Source: Alteromonas gilva
GTDB taxonomy: Bacteria > Pseudomonadota > Gammaproteobacteria > Enterobacterales > Alteromonadaceae
NCBI RefSeq assembly: GCF_028595265.1
Contig: NZ_JAQQXP010000001.1
Span: 682,001-746,000, forward strand
Direction of reading: 5' to 3'
Length of the DNA: 64,000 bases
Both the position numbers and the translations under genes were made by a program. Below are positions 17,861 to 26,291 of the stretch, in pieces (positions within the stretch are counted from its first letter, which is position 1; every line of letters begins with the position of its first letter). The notes under the pieces are model-generated. The model was not told the DNA's origin, ran no database searches, and saw only the letters and a list, made by a program, of their open reading frames with translations.

Positions 17861-19286
17861 AACTCATTTGCTGGCTGATTCGGGGTTAACCCGGCAATCG
17901 CTGGACGCTGCACTTGCTTCGATTCACTCTCATCAAACAGATTACGCCGATCTTTATTTTCAATCCAGTCAGCACGAAAGCTGGGTAATGGAAGATGGCA
18001 TCATCAAAGAGGGGAGTTTTAATCTGGAAAGAGGCGTCGGTGTCCGCGCTATTAGCGGCGAAAAAACCGGTTTTGCCTACTCAGATGAAATCAGTCTCGA
18101 CGCTATTACCAAAGCGTGTAAAGCCGCCCGCAGCATTGCGCCATCGGGCGGCGAGGTAAAGGTCGCAGCCTTAAGCGATGTCACCCCCGTCGCGCGCTAT
18201 GCGTCGGATAATCCCATTCTGGCCATGGCCGAAGCTGAAAAGATAGCCTTGCTAAAAGCGGTGGATGCCTACATACGCAAGCAAGACGGCAGTATTAACC
18301 AGATTGTGGTGTCATTGACCGGTGTGTACGAAGAAGTGCTTATCGCCGGTAGTGATGGCACGCTGGCCACTGATATTCGCCCGCTGGTGCGCTTAAACTG
18401 CTCGGTATTGCTGGAAAATGGTGACCGCCGTGAACGCGGCAGCGCGGGAGCCGGCGGCCGTCATACCTACGCCTTTTTCGAACAACAGTCAGATGGTAAA
18501 CCTCTGTATGAACAACTGGCCGATGATGCACTGCACATGGCTCGTATCAATATGCAGGCCATTGCTTCGCCAGCTGGATTAATGCCGGTTGTACTGGGTA
18601 ACGGCTGGCCCGGCGTATTGTTGCACGAAGCGGTAGGACATGGCCTGGAAGGCGATTTTAACCGCAAAGGCGCGTCTACGTTTTCTGGCCGCATGGGCCA
18701 GCGGGTCGCATCGAAAGGAGTAACCGTCGTAGACGATGGCACTCTGGATAATCGCCGCGGCTCATTAACCGTTGATGATGAAGGAACGCCCACAGCGCAC
18801 AATGTGCTCATTGAGGACGGCATTTTAACCGGCTTAATGCAGGATAAAATGAATGCCCGTTTGATGGGCGTAAAACCCACCGGTAATGGCCGTCGCGAGT
18901 CGTATGCTCACCTGCCGATGCCGCGCATGACGAATACCTTTATGCTGGAAGGTCAGTACAGTCAGGAAGAAATCATTGCCTCTATCGACAAAGGCATTTA
19001 TGCGCCTAACTTTGCTGGCGGTCAGGTAGACATTACCTCCGGTAAGTTTGTGTTCTCAAGTGCTGAGGCTTACCTGATTGAAAACGGTAAAATTACCGCA
19101 CCGGTGAAGGGCGCAACCCTGATTGGTAATGGTCCTGAAGTCATGCAGAAGATTTCTATGATCGGCAATGACGTTGCACTCGACAGAGGCGTTGGCGTGT
19201 GCGGCAAAGATGGTCAAAGTGTGCCGGTTGGTGTTGGTCAGCCCACGCTTAAGATTGATGAACTGACCGTTGGCGGAACCAGTTAA
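17844..19286 (+). CDS. tldD: Metalloprotease TldD
   Basis: Subunit of the TldD/TldE heterodimeric zinc protease that trims unfolded peptides, matures microcin B17 and degrades CcdA. The zinc motif HEAVGHGLEGDF (HExxxH, about residues 260-271) is intact. Other family stretches are WVMEDGIIKEGSFN, RRGSLTVDDEGTPT, RRESYAHLPMPRMTNTFM and GGQVDITSGKFVFSSAEAY. Start is TTG 17844 with CAGGAG seven to nine bases upstream. Length 480 matches E. coli (481). The partner tldE/pmbA lies just beyond the convergent darP gene. Confidence 0.97.
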   Translation: MINQVETHLLADSGLTRQSLDAALASIHSHQTDYADLYFQSSQHESWVMEDGIIKEGSFNLERGVGVRAISGEKTGFAYSDEISLDAITKACKAARSIAPSGGEVKVAALSDVTPVARYASDNPILAMAEAEKIALLKAVDAYIRKQDGSINQIVVSLTGVYEEVLIAGSDGTLATDIRPLVRLNCSVLLENGDRRERGSAGAGGRHTYAFFEQQSDGKPLYEQLADDALHMARINMQAIASPAGLMPVVLGNGWPGVLLHEAVGHGLEGDFNRKGASTFSGRMGQRVASKGVTVVDDGTLDNRRGSLTVDDEGTPTAHNVLIEDGILTGLMQDKMNARLMGVKPTGNGRRESYAHLPMPRMTNTFMLEGQYSQEEIIASIDKGIYAPNFAGGQVDITSGKFVFSSAEAYLIENGKITAPVKGATLIGNGPEVMQKISMIGNDVALDRGVGVCGKDGQSVPVGVGQPTLKIDELTVGGTS

Positions 19287-19834
19287 TCCTGGTCCGTTGT
19301 ATGTTCTTTTAAATACTGAAATAACTCGCGATAGGCTTTTGGCGGAGCGTTTTTAGCCCGCTCTTTGTTTATCGCACGGTGATACTGACGTAGCTTTTGA
19401 CGTTCCAGTGTTGGATACGCGTCGAGGGCCTGTTGAATGGCGGTGTCGCCTTTATCCGCGATAGCATCGCGAGTTTTTTCGAGCTGATGAAAGCGGGCAT
19501 TTTGCGCCTGATGTTGATTTTGAAGTTTGGCGAGGCCTGCTTCAATAGGCGCTAAATCACGGTTACGCATTAATTTGCCGATAAATTGTAGCTGACGGCG
19601 AAAGCCATCTTTTTTGCGGTTTATCTTGTTGGCCAGCGCGATTGCACCTGCCAGTTCATCATCCAGCGGGATGGTTTTCAGGTGCGCATCAGACAAATTA
19701 ACGAGTTGCTCTCCAATTTTCTGACATAAGGCAGATTGGCGTTTTAGCTCAGATTTACTAACGAATTCGTCTTGGTCGGGATAGCTGTCGTTATTATCCC
19801 AGTTGGCGTCATCATTCTGACTTGGGTCGTTCAT
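19283..19834 (-). CDS. darP: Ribosome-associated 50S assembly factor DarP (YjgA)
   Basis: Binds late 50S precursors and promotes peptidyl-transferase-centre maturation. I start at ATG 19834 (MNDPSQND), giving 183 residues as in E. coli YjgA; the frame continues 16 codons upstream. Family traits: acidic N-terminus (DDANWDNNDSYPDQDEFVSKSELKR), IPLDDELAGAIALANKI, RRQLQFIGKLMRNRD and a helical, basic C-terminus (LRQYHRAINKERAKNAPPKAYRELFQYLK). It is convergent with tldD, the stop codons overlapping by two bases, and divergent from pmbA; the tldD-darP-pmbA order is common in gammaproteobacteria. Confidence 0.95.
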   Translation of the reverse strand: MNDPSQNDDANWDNNDSYPDQDEFVSKSELKRQSALCQKIGEQLVNLSDAHLKTIPLDDELAGAIALANKINRKKDGFRRQLQFIGKLMRNRDLAPIEAGLAKLQNQHQAQNARFHQLEKTRDAIADKGDTAIQQALDAYPTLERQKLRQYHRAINKERAKNAPPKAYRELFQYLKEHTTDQD

Positions 19835-19905
19835 AGGACTCTCGTGAAACTCTGATAATGCGTCAATTGTAGCCATGAACAACGGACATTTATAGCGAAA
19901 CTTCT

Positions 19906-21237
19906 ATGCAGATTGAACAACAGCTAGCAGAAATACAATCGAAGGTTGCCGATACATTAAAATTGGCCCTACAAAAAGGCGCCACTCAGGCCGAAGCGAG
20001 CATGTCTAAAGTAGAAGGCATTGCGGTGTCGTCACGACTACGCGAGGTTGAGAACATTGAATTTACCAATGACGGCGGCCTGGGGATCAGCGTGTATGTG
20101 GGGAAACACAAAGGCAGTGCATCAACAGCGGATCTGAGTCGCGAAGCGCTGGCGCTAGCGGTAGAAAAGGCCGTTGATATTGCACGCTATACCAGCGAAG
20201 ATCCCTGTACCGGGCTGGCTGATGCTGAACTTATCGCTACCGAGTTCCCCGATTTGGATCTCTATCATCCTATCCCACTGGATCCGCAAAAGGCCATTGA
20301 AACCGCTATAGCAACAGAATCCGCAGCGCTCGACTATGACCCGCGAATTACCAATTCAGATGGCGCCAGCTATAATGCCAATATTGGCATGCGTGTTTAC
20401 GGCAATACCCACGGCATTAATGCTGGCTATACCAGTAGCCGCTACAGCTTAAGCTGTATGGTGATTGCCAGCGAAAACGACGACATGCAACGCGATTATG
20501 CTTACACGGTGAGTCGCGATGCCAGTAAGCTCGACTCAGCGCAAAGTGTTGGACTTGAGGCTGCAAAGGCGACAGTTGCCAGACTGGGTGCGCAAAAAAT
20601 TAAAACGGCGACGGTTCCGGTGCTTATTGATAAGCAGTTAGCCTCGAGCTTGTTTGGCCACTATGTTGGCGCAATCAGTGGCGGTTCGCTGTATCGTCGC
20701 TCGTCATTTTTACTCGACAAGCTGGGTAGTCAGGTGTTTCCTGAATGGCTGAATATCGTTGAACGTCCACGTTTAAAGGGCGCGTTAGCCAGCAGTAACT
20801 TTGACAACGAAGGCGTGGCAACCAAAGACATGACCATCGTGGATGGCGGCACGTTAGCGACGTATCTGTACACCAGTTATTCGGGCCGCAAGCTTAATGC
20901 TGTGAGCACCGGACACGCCGGTGGCATCCACAACTGGATAGTCGGTGACTCAGGCCACTCTGATGCTGATTTGCTAAAAACCATGGGCACCGGCCTGCTA
21001 GTCACAGAAATGATGGGCCAGGGGGTTAGCATAGTTACCGGCGATTATTCGCGGGGAGCTGCGGGTTACTGGGTCGAAAATGGCGTGATCCAGTATCCTG
21101 TACATGAAGTAACTATTGCCGGCACTCTACAGGATATGTTTGCCAACATAGTGGCGATTGGTAAAGAGCGCGATGAGCGGGGGAGTATCAGTACCGGCGC
21201 AGTGCTGTTGGAAAATATGACCATTGCCGGCGCGTGA
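19906..21237 (+). CDS. pmbA: Metalloprotease subunit TldE/PmbA
   Basis: Partner of TldD; it lacks the HExxxH zinc site and forms part of the proteolytic chamber. The 443-residue product shows VENIEFTNDGGLGISVYVG, DPRITNSDGASYNAN, SSNFDNEGVATKDMTIVDGG, LNAVSTGHAGGIHNWIV and GDYSRGAAGYWVENG, all typical of PmbA. Length fits (E. coli 450). The ATG start lies 71 bases from the divergent darP start, so a shared promoter region is probable. Confidence 0.96.
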   Translation: MQIEQQLAEIQSKVADTLKLALQKGATQAEASMSKVEGIAVSSRLREVENIEFTNDGGLGISVYVGKHKGSASTADLSREALALAVEKAVDIARYTSEDPCTGLADAELIATEFPDLDLYHPIPLDPQKAIETAIATESAALDYDPRITNSDGASYNANIGMRVYGNTHGINAGYTSSRYSLSCMVIASENDDMQRDYAYTVSRDASKLDSAQSVGLEAAKATVARLGAQKIKTATVPVLIDKQLASSLFGHYVGAISGGSLYRRSSFLLDKLGSQVFPEWLNIVERPRLKGALASSNFDNEGVATKDMTIVDGGTLATYLYTSYSGRKLNAVSTGHAGGIHNWIVGDSGHSDADLLKTMGTGLLVTEMMGQGVSIVTGDYSRGAAGYWVENGVIQYPVHEVTIAGTLQDMFANIVAIGKERDERGSISTGAVLLENMTIAGA

Positions 21238-21453
21238 CGTCGGCGCCTGATCCGGCATTGGTACCCGTGGCTGTCGAATAATTTTACAGCCAGCAGTCAC
21301 TCTTGTCAGATTTAAAACTAACCATATGATATGTAGTTAGATTATAATGTGGAGTGATTCTTGCAGAACATTGTTTGCAAGCTACACTTTGTACTTGCAA
21401 ATCGTACTGTGTCTTACGATAACTAATGTGTGTTTTTTTTCAGAGGTCCTGAA

Positions 21454-22413
21454 TTGAATTTTTCGCGAGCCAGGTTGTTATGTTTCTCTGCACTTTTTGT
21501 GCTGTCGGGTGCTGCGTGGGGCTCGGTAGATAACGTAGGGACTTACAACCTTATTCTAAAAAATGATTTGAGTACGTCAAGTGATATTGAAGGGCGAATC
21601 ATGATTGGTGGAAACATCAATGGCTCGTCGACCGACGTAGGAAGTCGCATTCCTCTGGACGCCGATGTGGATGCTGTGACTGTGGTAGGCGATATCAACG
21701 CACCCAGCCTTAAAGCCCAAAATGGTCACATTGTTTATGGCGGTAATGCCAATACCAATAATATCATTACTAACAGCAGCACCGGTCAGATTATAAAAGA
21801 AGACCAAAGCCTGTTGCAGACCCGTTTTGATGAGATTTTTCAAAGCGTTATTGATGACAGTTATTACTATAAAAATCTGGCAGCAAACGGGACCTTTAAT
21901 ACCTCAGATCAAAACAAAAAGTTATTTGATTCTGACGCTACCGACGAGTTGTTAGTCTTTAACATCGACGGTGACGATTTGCGCTATGGCGGCCTGGAAT
22001 TTAATTTTATGCCCAGCGTCCCTATCATTATTAATGTTGCCGGTACCGGTGAATTAAATATTAATGCTAAAGCGCAGGGCAACTATTTTAATAAAGATAC
22101 CGTATCACCGCTGGTTTTGTGGAATTTCTACGATTACACCAAGTTGAGTTTTAACGGTGACGGCTGGAATGGTTCAGTGCTGGCTCCCTACGCGGATATT
22201 TCCAGTTACACGGGTAGCCTGGATGGTGGTATTGCTGCACTGTCTTATACCGGCGGCGTTGAGATCCACAATAAACTATTTACCTTTGAACCGAATACAG
22301 CCGGCCCTAAAGACGAAGAAATTCCCGTACCGGAACCCTCTACCTGGCTTATCTTTGCCGGTGGTTTTTGGCTGCTGTTCAGGCAATATAAACTGAACAG
22401 CGCGCGTAACTAG
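21454..22413 (+). CDS. Choice-of-anchor A family protein with PEP-CTERM sorting signal
   Basis: Exported protein processed by an exosortase. A signal peptide covers residues 1-23 (LLCFSALFVLSGAAWG). The body has the choice-of-anchor A pattern: YNLILKNDLSTSSDIEGRI, ING near GGNINGSS, NIDGDDL, FNFMPSVPIIINVAG, and WNGSVLAPYADISSYTGSLDGGI. The C-terminus is a complete PEP-CTERM signal: VPEPSTW, a hydrophobic stretch (LIFAGGFWLLF) and basic residues (RQYK). Start chosen at TTG 21454, which has AGAGG seven bases upstream; GTG 21430 is the longest alternative. A TATAAT at 21343-21348 may be its -10 element. The TPR protein gene follows by 82 bp. No exosortase lies in the window. Confidence 0.85.
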   Translation: MNFSRARLLCFSALFVLSGAAWGSVDNVGTYNLILKNDLSTSSDIEGRIMIGGNINGSSTDVGSRIPLDADVDAVTVVGDINAPSLKAQNGHIVYGGNANTNNIITNSSTGQIIKEDQSLLQTRFDEIFQSVIDDSYYYKNLAANGTFNTSDQNKKLFDSDATDELLVFNIDGDDLRYGGLEFNFMPSVPIIINVAGTGELNINAKAQGNYFNKDTVSPLVLWNFYDYTKLSFNGDGWNGSVLAPYADISSYTGSLDGGIAALSYTGGVEIHNKLFTFEPNTAGPKDEEIPVPEPSTWLIFAGGFWLLFRQYKLNSARN

Positions 22414-22495
22414 CGCAATTATTTGCCAACCGGTACTTAATTGGTGGCTATAAAATGTAATAATACCAGCAGTATTGTTGTGCTTAGCGGGTAAT

Positions 22496-25315
22496 ATGTT
22501 GCTGCTTAATGTTATTTTTTGGGTTTTATTTTTAGCTACTGCCCTGGTATCGCCGGTCGCGACTGCGCAAGACGAAGAAAAGCCTGCAGGCGTGATAGAG
22601 TGCGAAAAAGCAGAGTTAGCCTACCTCGATAAGAAAGTAAATGAAGCGCTGATATATTTGCAGCGTTGTCGCCAGGCGTTGCCTGATTATCTGCCTGCCC
22701 TGACCTTGTTAGGTAAAATTCAAAGTGAGTATTCGCGTCACGATTTGGCCGTTTTAACCTTTTCGCAAGCCTTGTCCGAAGGGGCAGACGCCGAGCTCTT
22801 CGCCATTCCCTGGTCGCGCTCTCTTTTAGCCAGCCGCAATTATAAAATACTCACTGATTACAATGGTTATGAAGAGTTTGACGCATCCGTGCGTATTGAG
22901 TGGCTGAAGGCCCGAGCCATTGCCTGCCTCAAACAAAATGAACATACCTGTGCACGCTCAAGCTATGCCAAATTAGCTGCCCTCACCACCGATATCACCG
23001 TGCCATTAGGCTTCGCGGGCTTAGCAATACGCGATAAAAACTGGCAGGAAGCAAGCAAACAACTCGATAGTGCCGCGGCGATTGATGCCAATGACGTGCG
23101 GGTGTGGCTGGCATATAGCCGTTTGGCGCTGAGTCGGCAACAGCATGATGATGCACTCGATTACGTGAATAAAGCATTTAAGATGGAGCCCGAAAACCCC
23201 AGAGTACTACGTATGCTGGTGGATGTTTATCTGGCCAATGATCAGCGCGAACAGGCAACCGCAACGCTTAAGATGATCATTGGTCAGTCGCCTGACGATC
23301 CGTTTGCTATGTTAGTCAGCAATAGCCTCTCTTATAACGAAAAATACGCGGCCATGCTGAGTGAATTAAAGGTGCGTATTGATCAGTTCAGCCGCGAGTC
23401 TAAAGCCGATAACAAGGAGTTGTATTATCTTCAGGGATTGATTGCTTATCAGGAAGGGCGCTATGAGCAGGCGCTGAAAAACTTTTTATTATTGCACACC
23501 CAACGTGCTTACCTGCCGCAGTCCCTGATTATGCTTGCCCGAACCTATGTGGCACTGGAAAAGCCGGCAGAGGCCATAAAGATCCTTGAAAGCGAGCAGG
23601 AAATGTTGCTCGATGGCGCGCCAGAATTGATGGCGATGCTGATTGAACTGTTCATCGAGCAGGGAACCGTGTTTAAAGCCCTGCCGAGCTGGACAAAATA
23701 CGCCGAGCGTTACCCTGACCGCCTGGATGTCCATCTATTAGAAATAAAAATCCTCTTTAAAAGAGGATTACCGGGTGCTATGGACAAGCTCGATGCGCTG
23801 TACACACGTTATCCCGATTCTGAAGAAGTAGCCCGCGTATATGCGGTAATGTTAACGCGGATCGGTGAATCCAAGAAAGCGTTGGACATTGTTAATCACA
23901 TGCTCGATAAAGCTCAGAACGAGGCTGCCTGGTATAACTTCAAAGGTGCCTTGCATTTAATGCTTAAACAGCAGGAAGAGGCCTACACGGCCTTGAGTAA
24001 GGCGCTGTCCTTAGATGAAAGCCTGCTAACAGCCCGGCTTAACCTCGCATGGCTTCAGTATGAAAAGGGAGAGGTAAACGAAGCGCTGGGCGAAGTGGTG
24101 AGTTTGATTGCACAATACCCGTCTAAGTTGTCAATCAAGCAACTGTATGCCGGCATGCTCCTCTCGGCAGGTAAATTTGCCGAGGCGAAGACTGAGTACG
24201 AAGCACTGTACAGTCTGGACAATTCACAGCGAAGCGTCATTGAAAGCCTGATCACGATTTATCAGCGGGAAGACCAGCAACGCAGAGTGATTGACTTAGT
24301 TAGCCGCCTAATTGAGCTTGACGTTGATGTCGGTAACAATTTGATTCGACGTGCACAGCTTTACGTGATCGATAAACAGCCCGCAAGGGCATCGGTGGAT
24401 CTTTATAAAGCGCTATCGCTGGCCGATGAAGATAAAGCGCAAATCTTAAGTATTGCGAATGTTAGCTTGCAGGCAGGCAATGAAAAACTAACAGTCAGGT
24501 CTCTGAAAACTGCAATAGAGGTTGCCCCGGAAGATCCCTTGCCGCTGGTTAAATTGGCAGAGCTGTATTTAAATCTGGAGCAGACCGATAACGCTGAAAG
24601 CTTACTCGACGCATCACAGGCTAAATTCAGCGATGTACCAGAATACTGGATTTTACAGGGGCGTCTGGCCGAACAAAAAGGGCAACTAGAGTTAGCGGCA
24701 GCGCATTATCATCAAGTGCTTACTCTCAACCCGTCTTTTGATTTAGCCTTTGCCAAACTTTATACGTTAACCCGTTATAATGTAGGTGTTGAGGCCTTTG
24801 AGACTGCCCTTAAAGAGCATGTTGCCAACCACCCTGACGGCAATTTCAGCCGTAAACTGCTCGGTCAGTATTACTATTATCGAGGGCAATTTGAAGCGGC
24901 AGCCGAGCATTATCAGGTGTTGGTAGATAGTGTTGAGAAAGATCAGGGTAAAGCAGCACTGGCACGCAGATTAGCGCAGACCTACTTCCATTTCGATACG
25001 GTTAAAGCCCAGGAATTAGTGGCCACAGCGTTGAAACTCGATAAGGACGACCCACAAATAATGGCCCTGGAGGGATGGTCTTTGGTACAACAAGGGGCGT
25101 TAGAAGAGGGGCTCAAACGACTTCGCGAAGCTTACACCCTGTACGGCGATAATCCCGACACGCAGTATTTCATTGCTTACACGCTGGCGGAGCTCGAACT
25201 CTATGATGAAGCCTTTGAAATCATCCGCCAGTTGCTCCAGACACAGGTACACTATTCTTACCAGAATCAAGCGATGGCATTAAACGCCAGGCTCGCTGAA
25301 CGCGCCAATTTATAG
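22496..25315 (+). CDS. Large exported TPR protein, PEP-CTERM-associated PrsT-like
   Basis: A 939-residue tetratricopeptide protein beginning at ATG 22496 (MLLLNVIFWVLFLATALV), after a signal peptide ending at VATAQ. The upstream extension starts at TTG. The whole body is built of TPR units; clear ones include YLPALTLLGKIQSEY, VRVWLAYSRLALSRQQHDDA, AAWYNFKGALHLMLKQQEEA and EYWILQGRLAEQKGQLELA. The length and position right after a PEP-CTERM gene suit the PrsT family (TIGR02917-type), which accompanies exosortase and exopolysaccharide loci. Unlike typical PrsT there is no clear lipobox Cys. The role is probably scaffolding of protein sorting or polysaccharide export; this is inference. Confidence 0.75.
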   Translation: MLLLNVIFWVLFLATALVSPVATAQDEEKPAGVIECEKAELAYLDKKVNEALIYLQRCRQALPDYLPALTLLGKIQSEYSRHDLAVLTFSQALSEGADAELFAIPWSRSLLASRNYKILTDYNGYEEFDASVRIEWLKARAIACLKQNEHTCARSSYAKLAALTTDITVPLGFAGLAIRDKNWQEASKQLDSAAAIDANDVRVWLAYSRLALSRQQHDDALDYVNKAFKMEPENPRVLRMLVDVYLANDQREQATATLKMIIGQSPDDPFAMLVSNSLSYNEKYAAMLSELKVRIDQFSRESKADNKELYYLQGLIAYQEGRYEQALKNFLLLHTQRAYLPQSLIMLARTYVALEKPAEAIKILESEQEMLLDGAPELMAMLIELFIEQGTVFKALPSWTKYAERYPDRLDVHLLEIKILFKRGLPGAMDKLDALYTRYPDSEEVARVYAVMLTRIGESKKALDIVNHMLDKAQNEAAWYNFKGALHLMLKQQEEAYTALSKALSLDESLLTARLNLAWLQYEKGEVNEALGEVVSLIAQYPSKLSIKQLYAGMLLSAGKFAEAKTEYEALYSLDNSQRSVIESLITIYQREDQQRRVIDLVSRLIELDVDVGNNLIRRAQLYVIDKQPARASVDLYKALSLADEDKAQILSIANVSLQAGNEKLTVRSLKTAIEVAPEDPLPLVKLAELYLNLEQTDNAESLLDASQAKFSDVPEYWILQGRLAEQKGQLELAAAHYHQVLTLNPSFDLAFAKLYTLTRYNVGVEAFETALKEHVANHPDGNFSRKLLGQYYYYRGQFEAAAEHYQVLVDSVEKDQGKAALARRLAQTYFHFDTVKAQELVATALKLDKDDPQIMALEGWSLVQQGALEEGLKRLREAYTLYGDNPDTQYFIAYTLAELELYDEAFEIIRQLLQTQVHYSYQNQAMALNARLAERANL

Positions 25316-25351
25316 CTGCTTGTTAAAACCAGAACGCTGTATGCGGGGAGT

Positions 25352-25388
25352 AAAACACAAATGCCAGCCCCGTTTGTCGGTGCTGGCA
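25352..25388 (-). terminator. Rho-independent terminator after arcA
   Basis: Eleven-position stem with one mismatch (TGCCAGCCCCG 25362-25372 / CGGTGCTGGCA 25378-25388, loop TTTGT). Read on the minus strand it is followed by TTTGTGTTTT, so it should end arcA transcription. It may also stop read-through from the TPR gene on the plus strand, where the tail is poor. Confidence 0.7.
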
Positions 25389-25436
25389 ATGTGCGAATGT
25401 AAAAGAGCGTAGGCGTAGCTAGAAGTAGCTAAACGA

Positions 25437-26144
25437 TTAGCTGTCTACTGAACCGCAAAAACGATAGCCTTCGCCGTGGATAGTGACAATCAATTCTTCA
25501 TCGTTAGGCTCTGATTCGAAATGTTTGCGTATACGTCTGATGGTGACATCAACAGTACGGTCATTCGGGCGAAGTTCGCGGCCGGTCATTTCCATAATCA
25601 GCTGTTCGCGGGTAAGTATTTTTCCCGGATTGCTCAAAAACAGGTGTAATGCCCGGAACTCACTGCGCGGCAAACGAAATTCATTGCCACTTGGCGCAAT
25701 CAGCGAACGACTGTCACCATCCAGCGTCCAGCCATTAAAGCTTACACGGCTTGGCAGATCATCATCTTCACTGCTGCTGGTCGTGCGGCTTAGCAAGTTA
25801 CGCGCACGAATGGTCAGTTCACGAGGGTTGAATGGTTTAGTCAGATAATCATCTGCACCAATTTCCAGTCCCAGAATACGATCAACGTCGTTATCGCGGC
25901 CAGTCAGGAATATTAAACCAATGTTCTTGCGGTCGCGAACCTCGCGGGCCAGGATCAGGCCATTTTTACCCGGCAGGTTAATATCCATGATAACCAGATT
26001 AATGGTGTGGTTTTCAAAGAAATCATGCATTTGTTCGCCGTTTTCAGCTTCGAAAACGTTATACCCTTCGGCTTCAAACAAACTCTTTAGTGTGGTTCGG
26101 GTGACCACTTCATCTTCTACAATTAATATATTGGGCGTTTGCAT
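25437..26144 (-). CDS. arcA: Aerobic respiration control response regulator ArcA
   Basis: OmpR-family response regulator that represses aerobic respiration genes when phosphorylated. With ATG 26144 (MQTPNILIVEDE) it has 235 residues; the frame extends two codons to a GTG. The receiver domain (residues 1-120) holds the phosphate acceptor Asp in LVIMDINLPGKNG, with TGRDN and the Lys of YLTKPFNPREL. The winged helix shows PRSEFRALHLF, MTGRELRPNDRTVDVTIRR and the C-terminal HGEGYRFCG. These stretches are nearly identical to E. coli ArcA. A histidine kinase gene ends 147 bases upstream on the same strand; the standard partner ArcB is not in the window. Confidence 0.97.
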   Translation of the reverse strand: MQTPNILIVEDEVVTRTTLKSLFEAEGYNVFEAENGEQMHDFFENHTINLVIMDINLPGKNGLILAREVRDRKNIGLIFLTGRDNDVDRILGLEIGADDYLTKPFNPRELTIRARNLLSRTTSSSEDDDLPSRVSFNGWTLDGDSRSLIAPSGNEFRLPRSEFRALHLFLSNPGKILTREQLIMEMTGRELRPNDRTVDVTIRRIRKHFESEPNDEELIVTIHGEGYRFCGSVDS

Positions 26145-26291
26145 GTTCACACTCTATTTACAAATATTAGTACTCTGTACAAAGTTTATCAGATTTTATT
26201 GATATCGATCTTTTTATCTTGTAAATAAATAGCCATTTCCGTAAAAATATTACTAATGACCGGTTTTTTACAAGAAAAGGGCGGCAAAACC

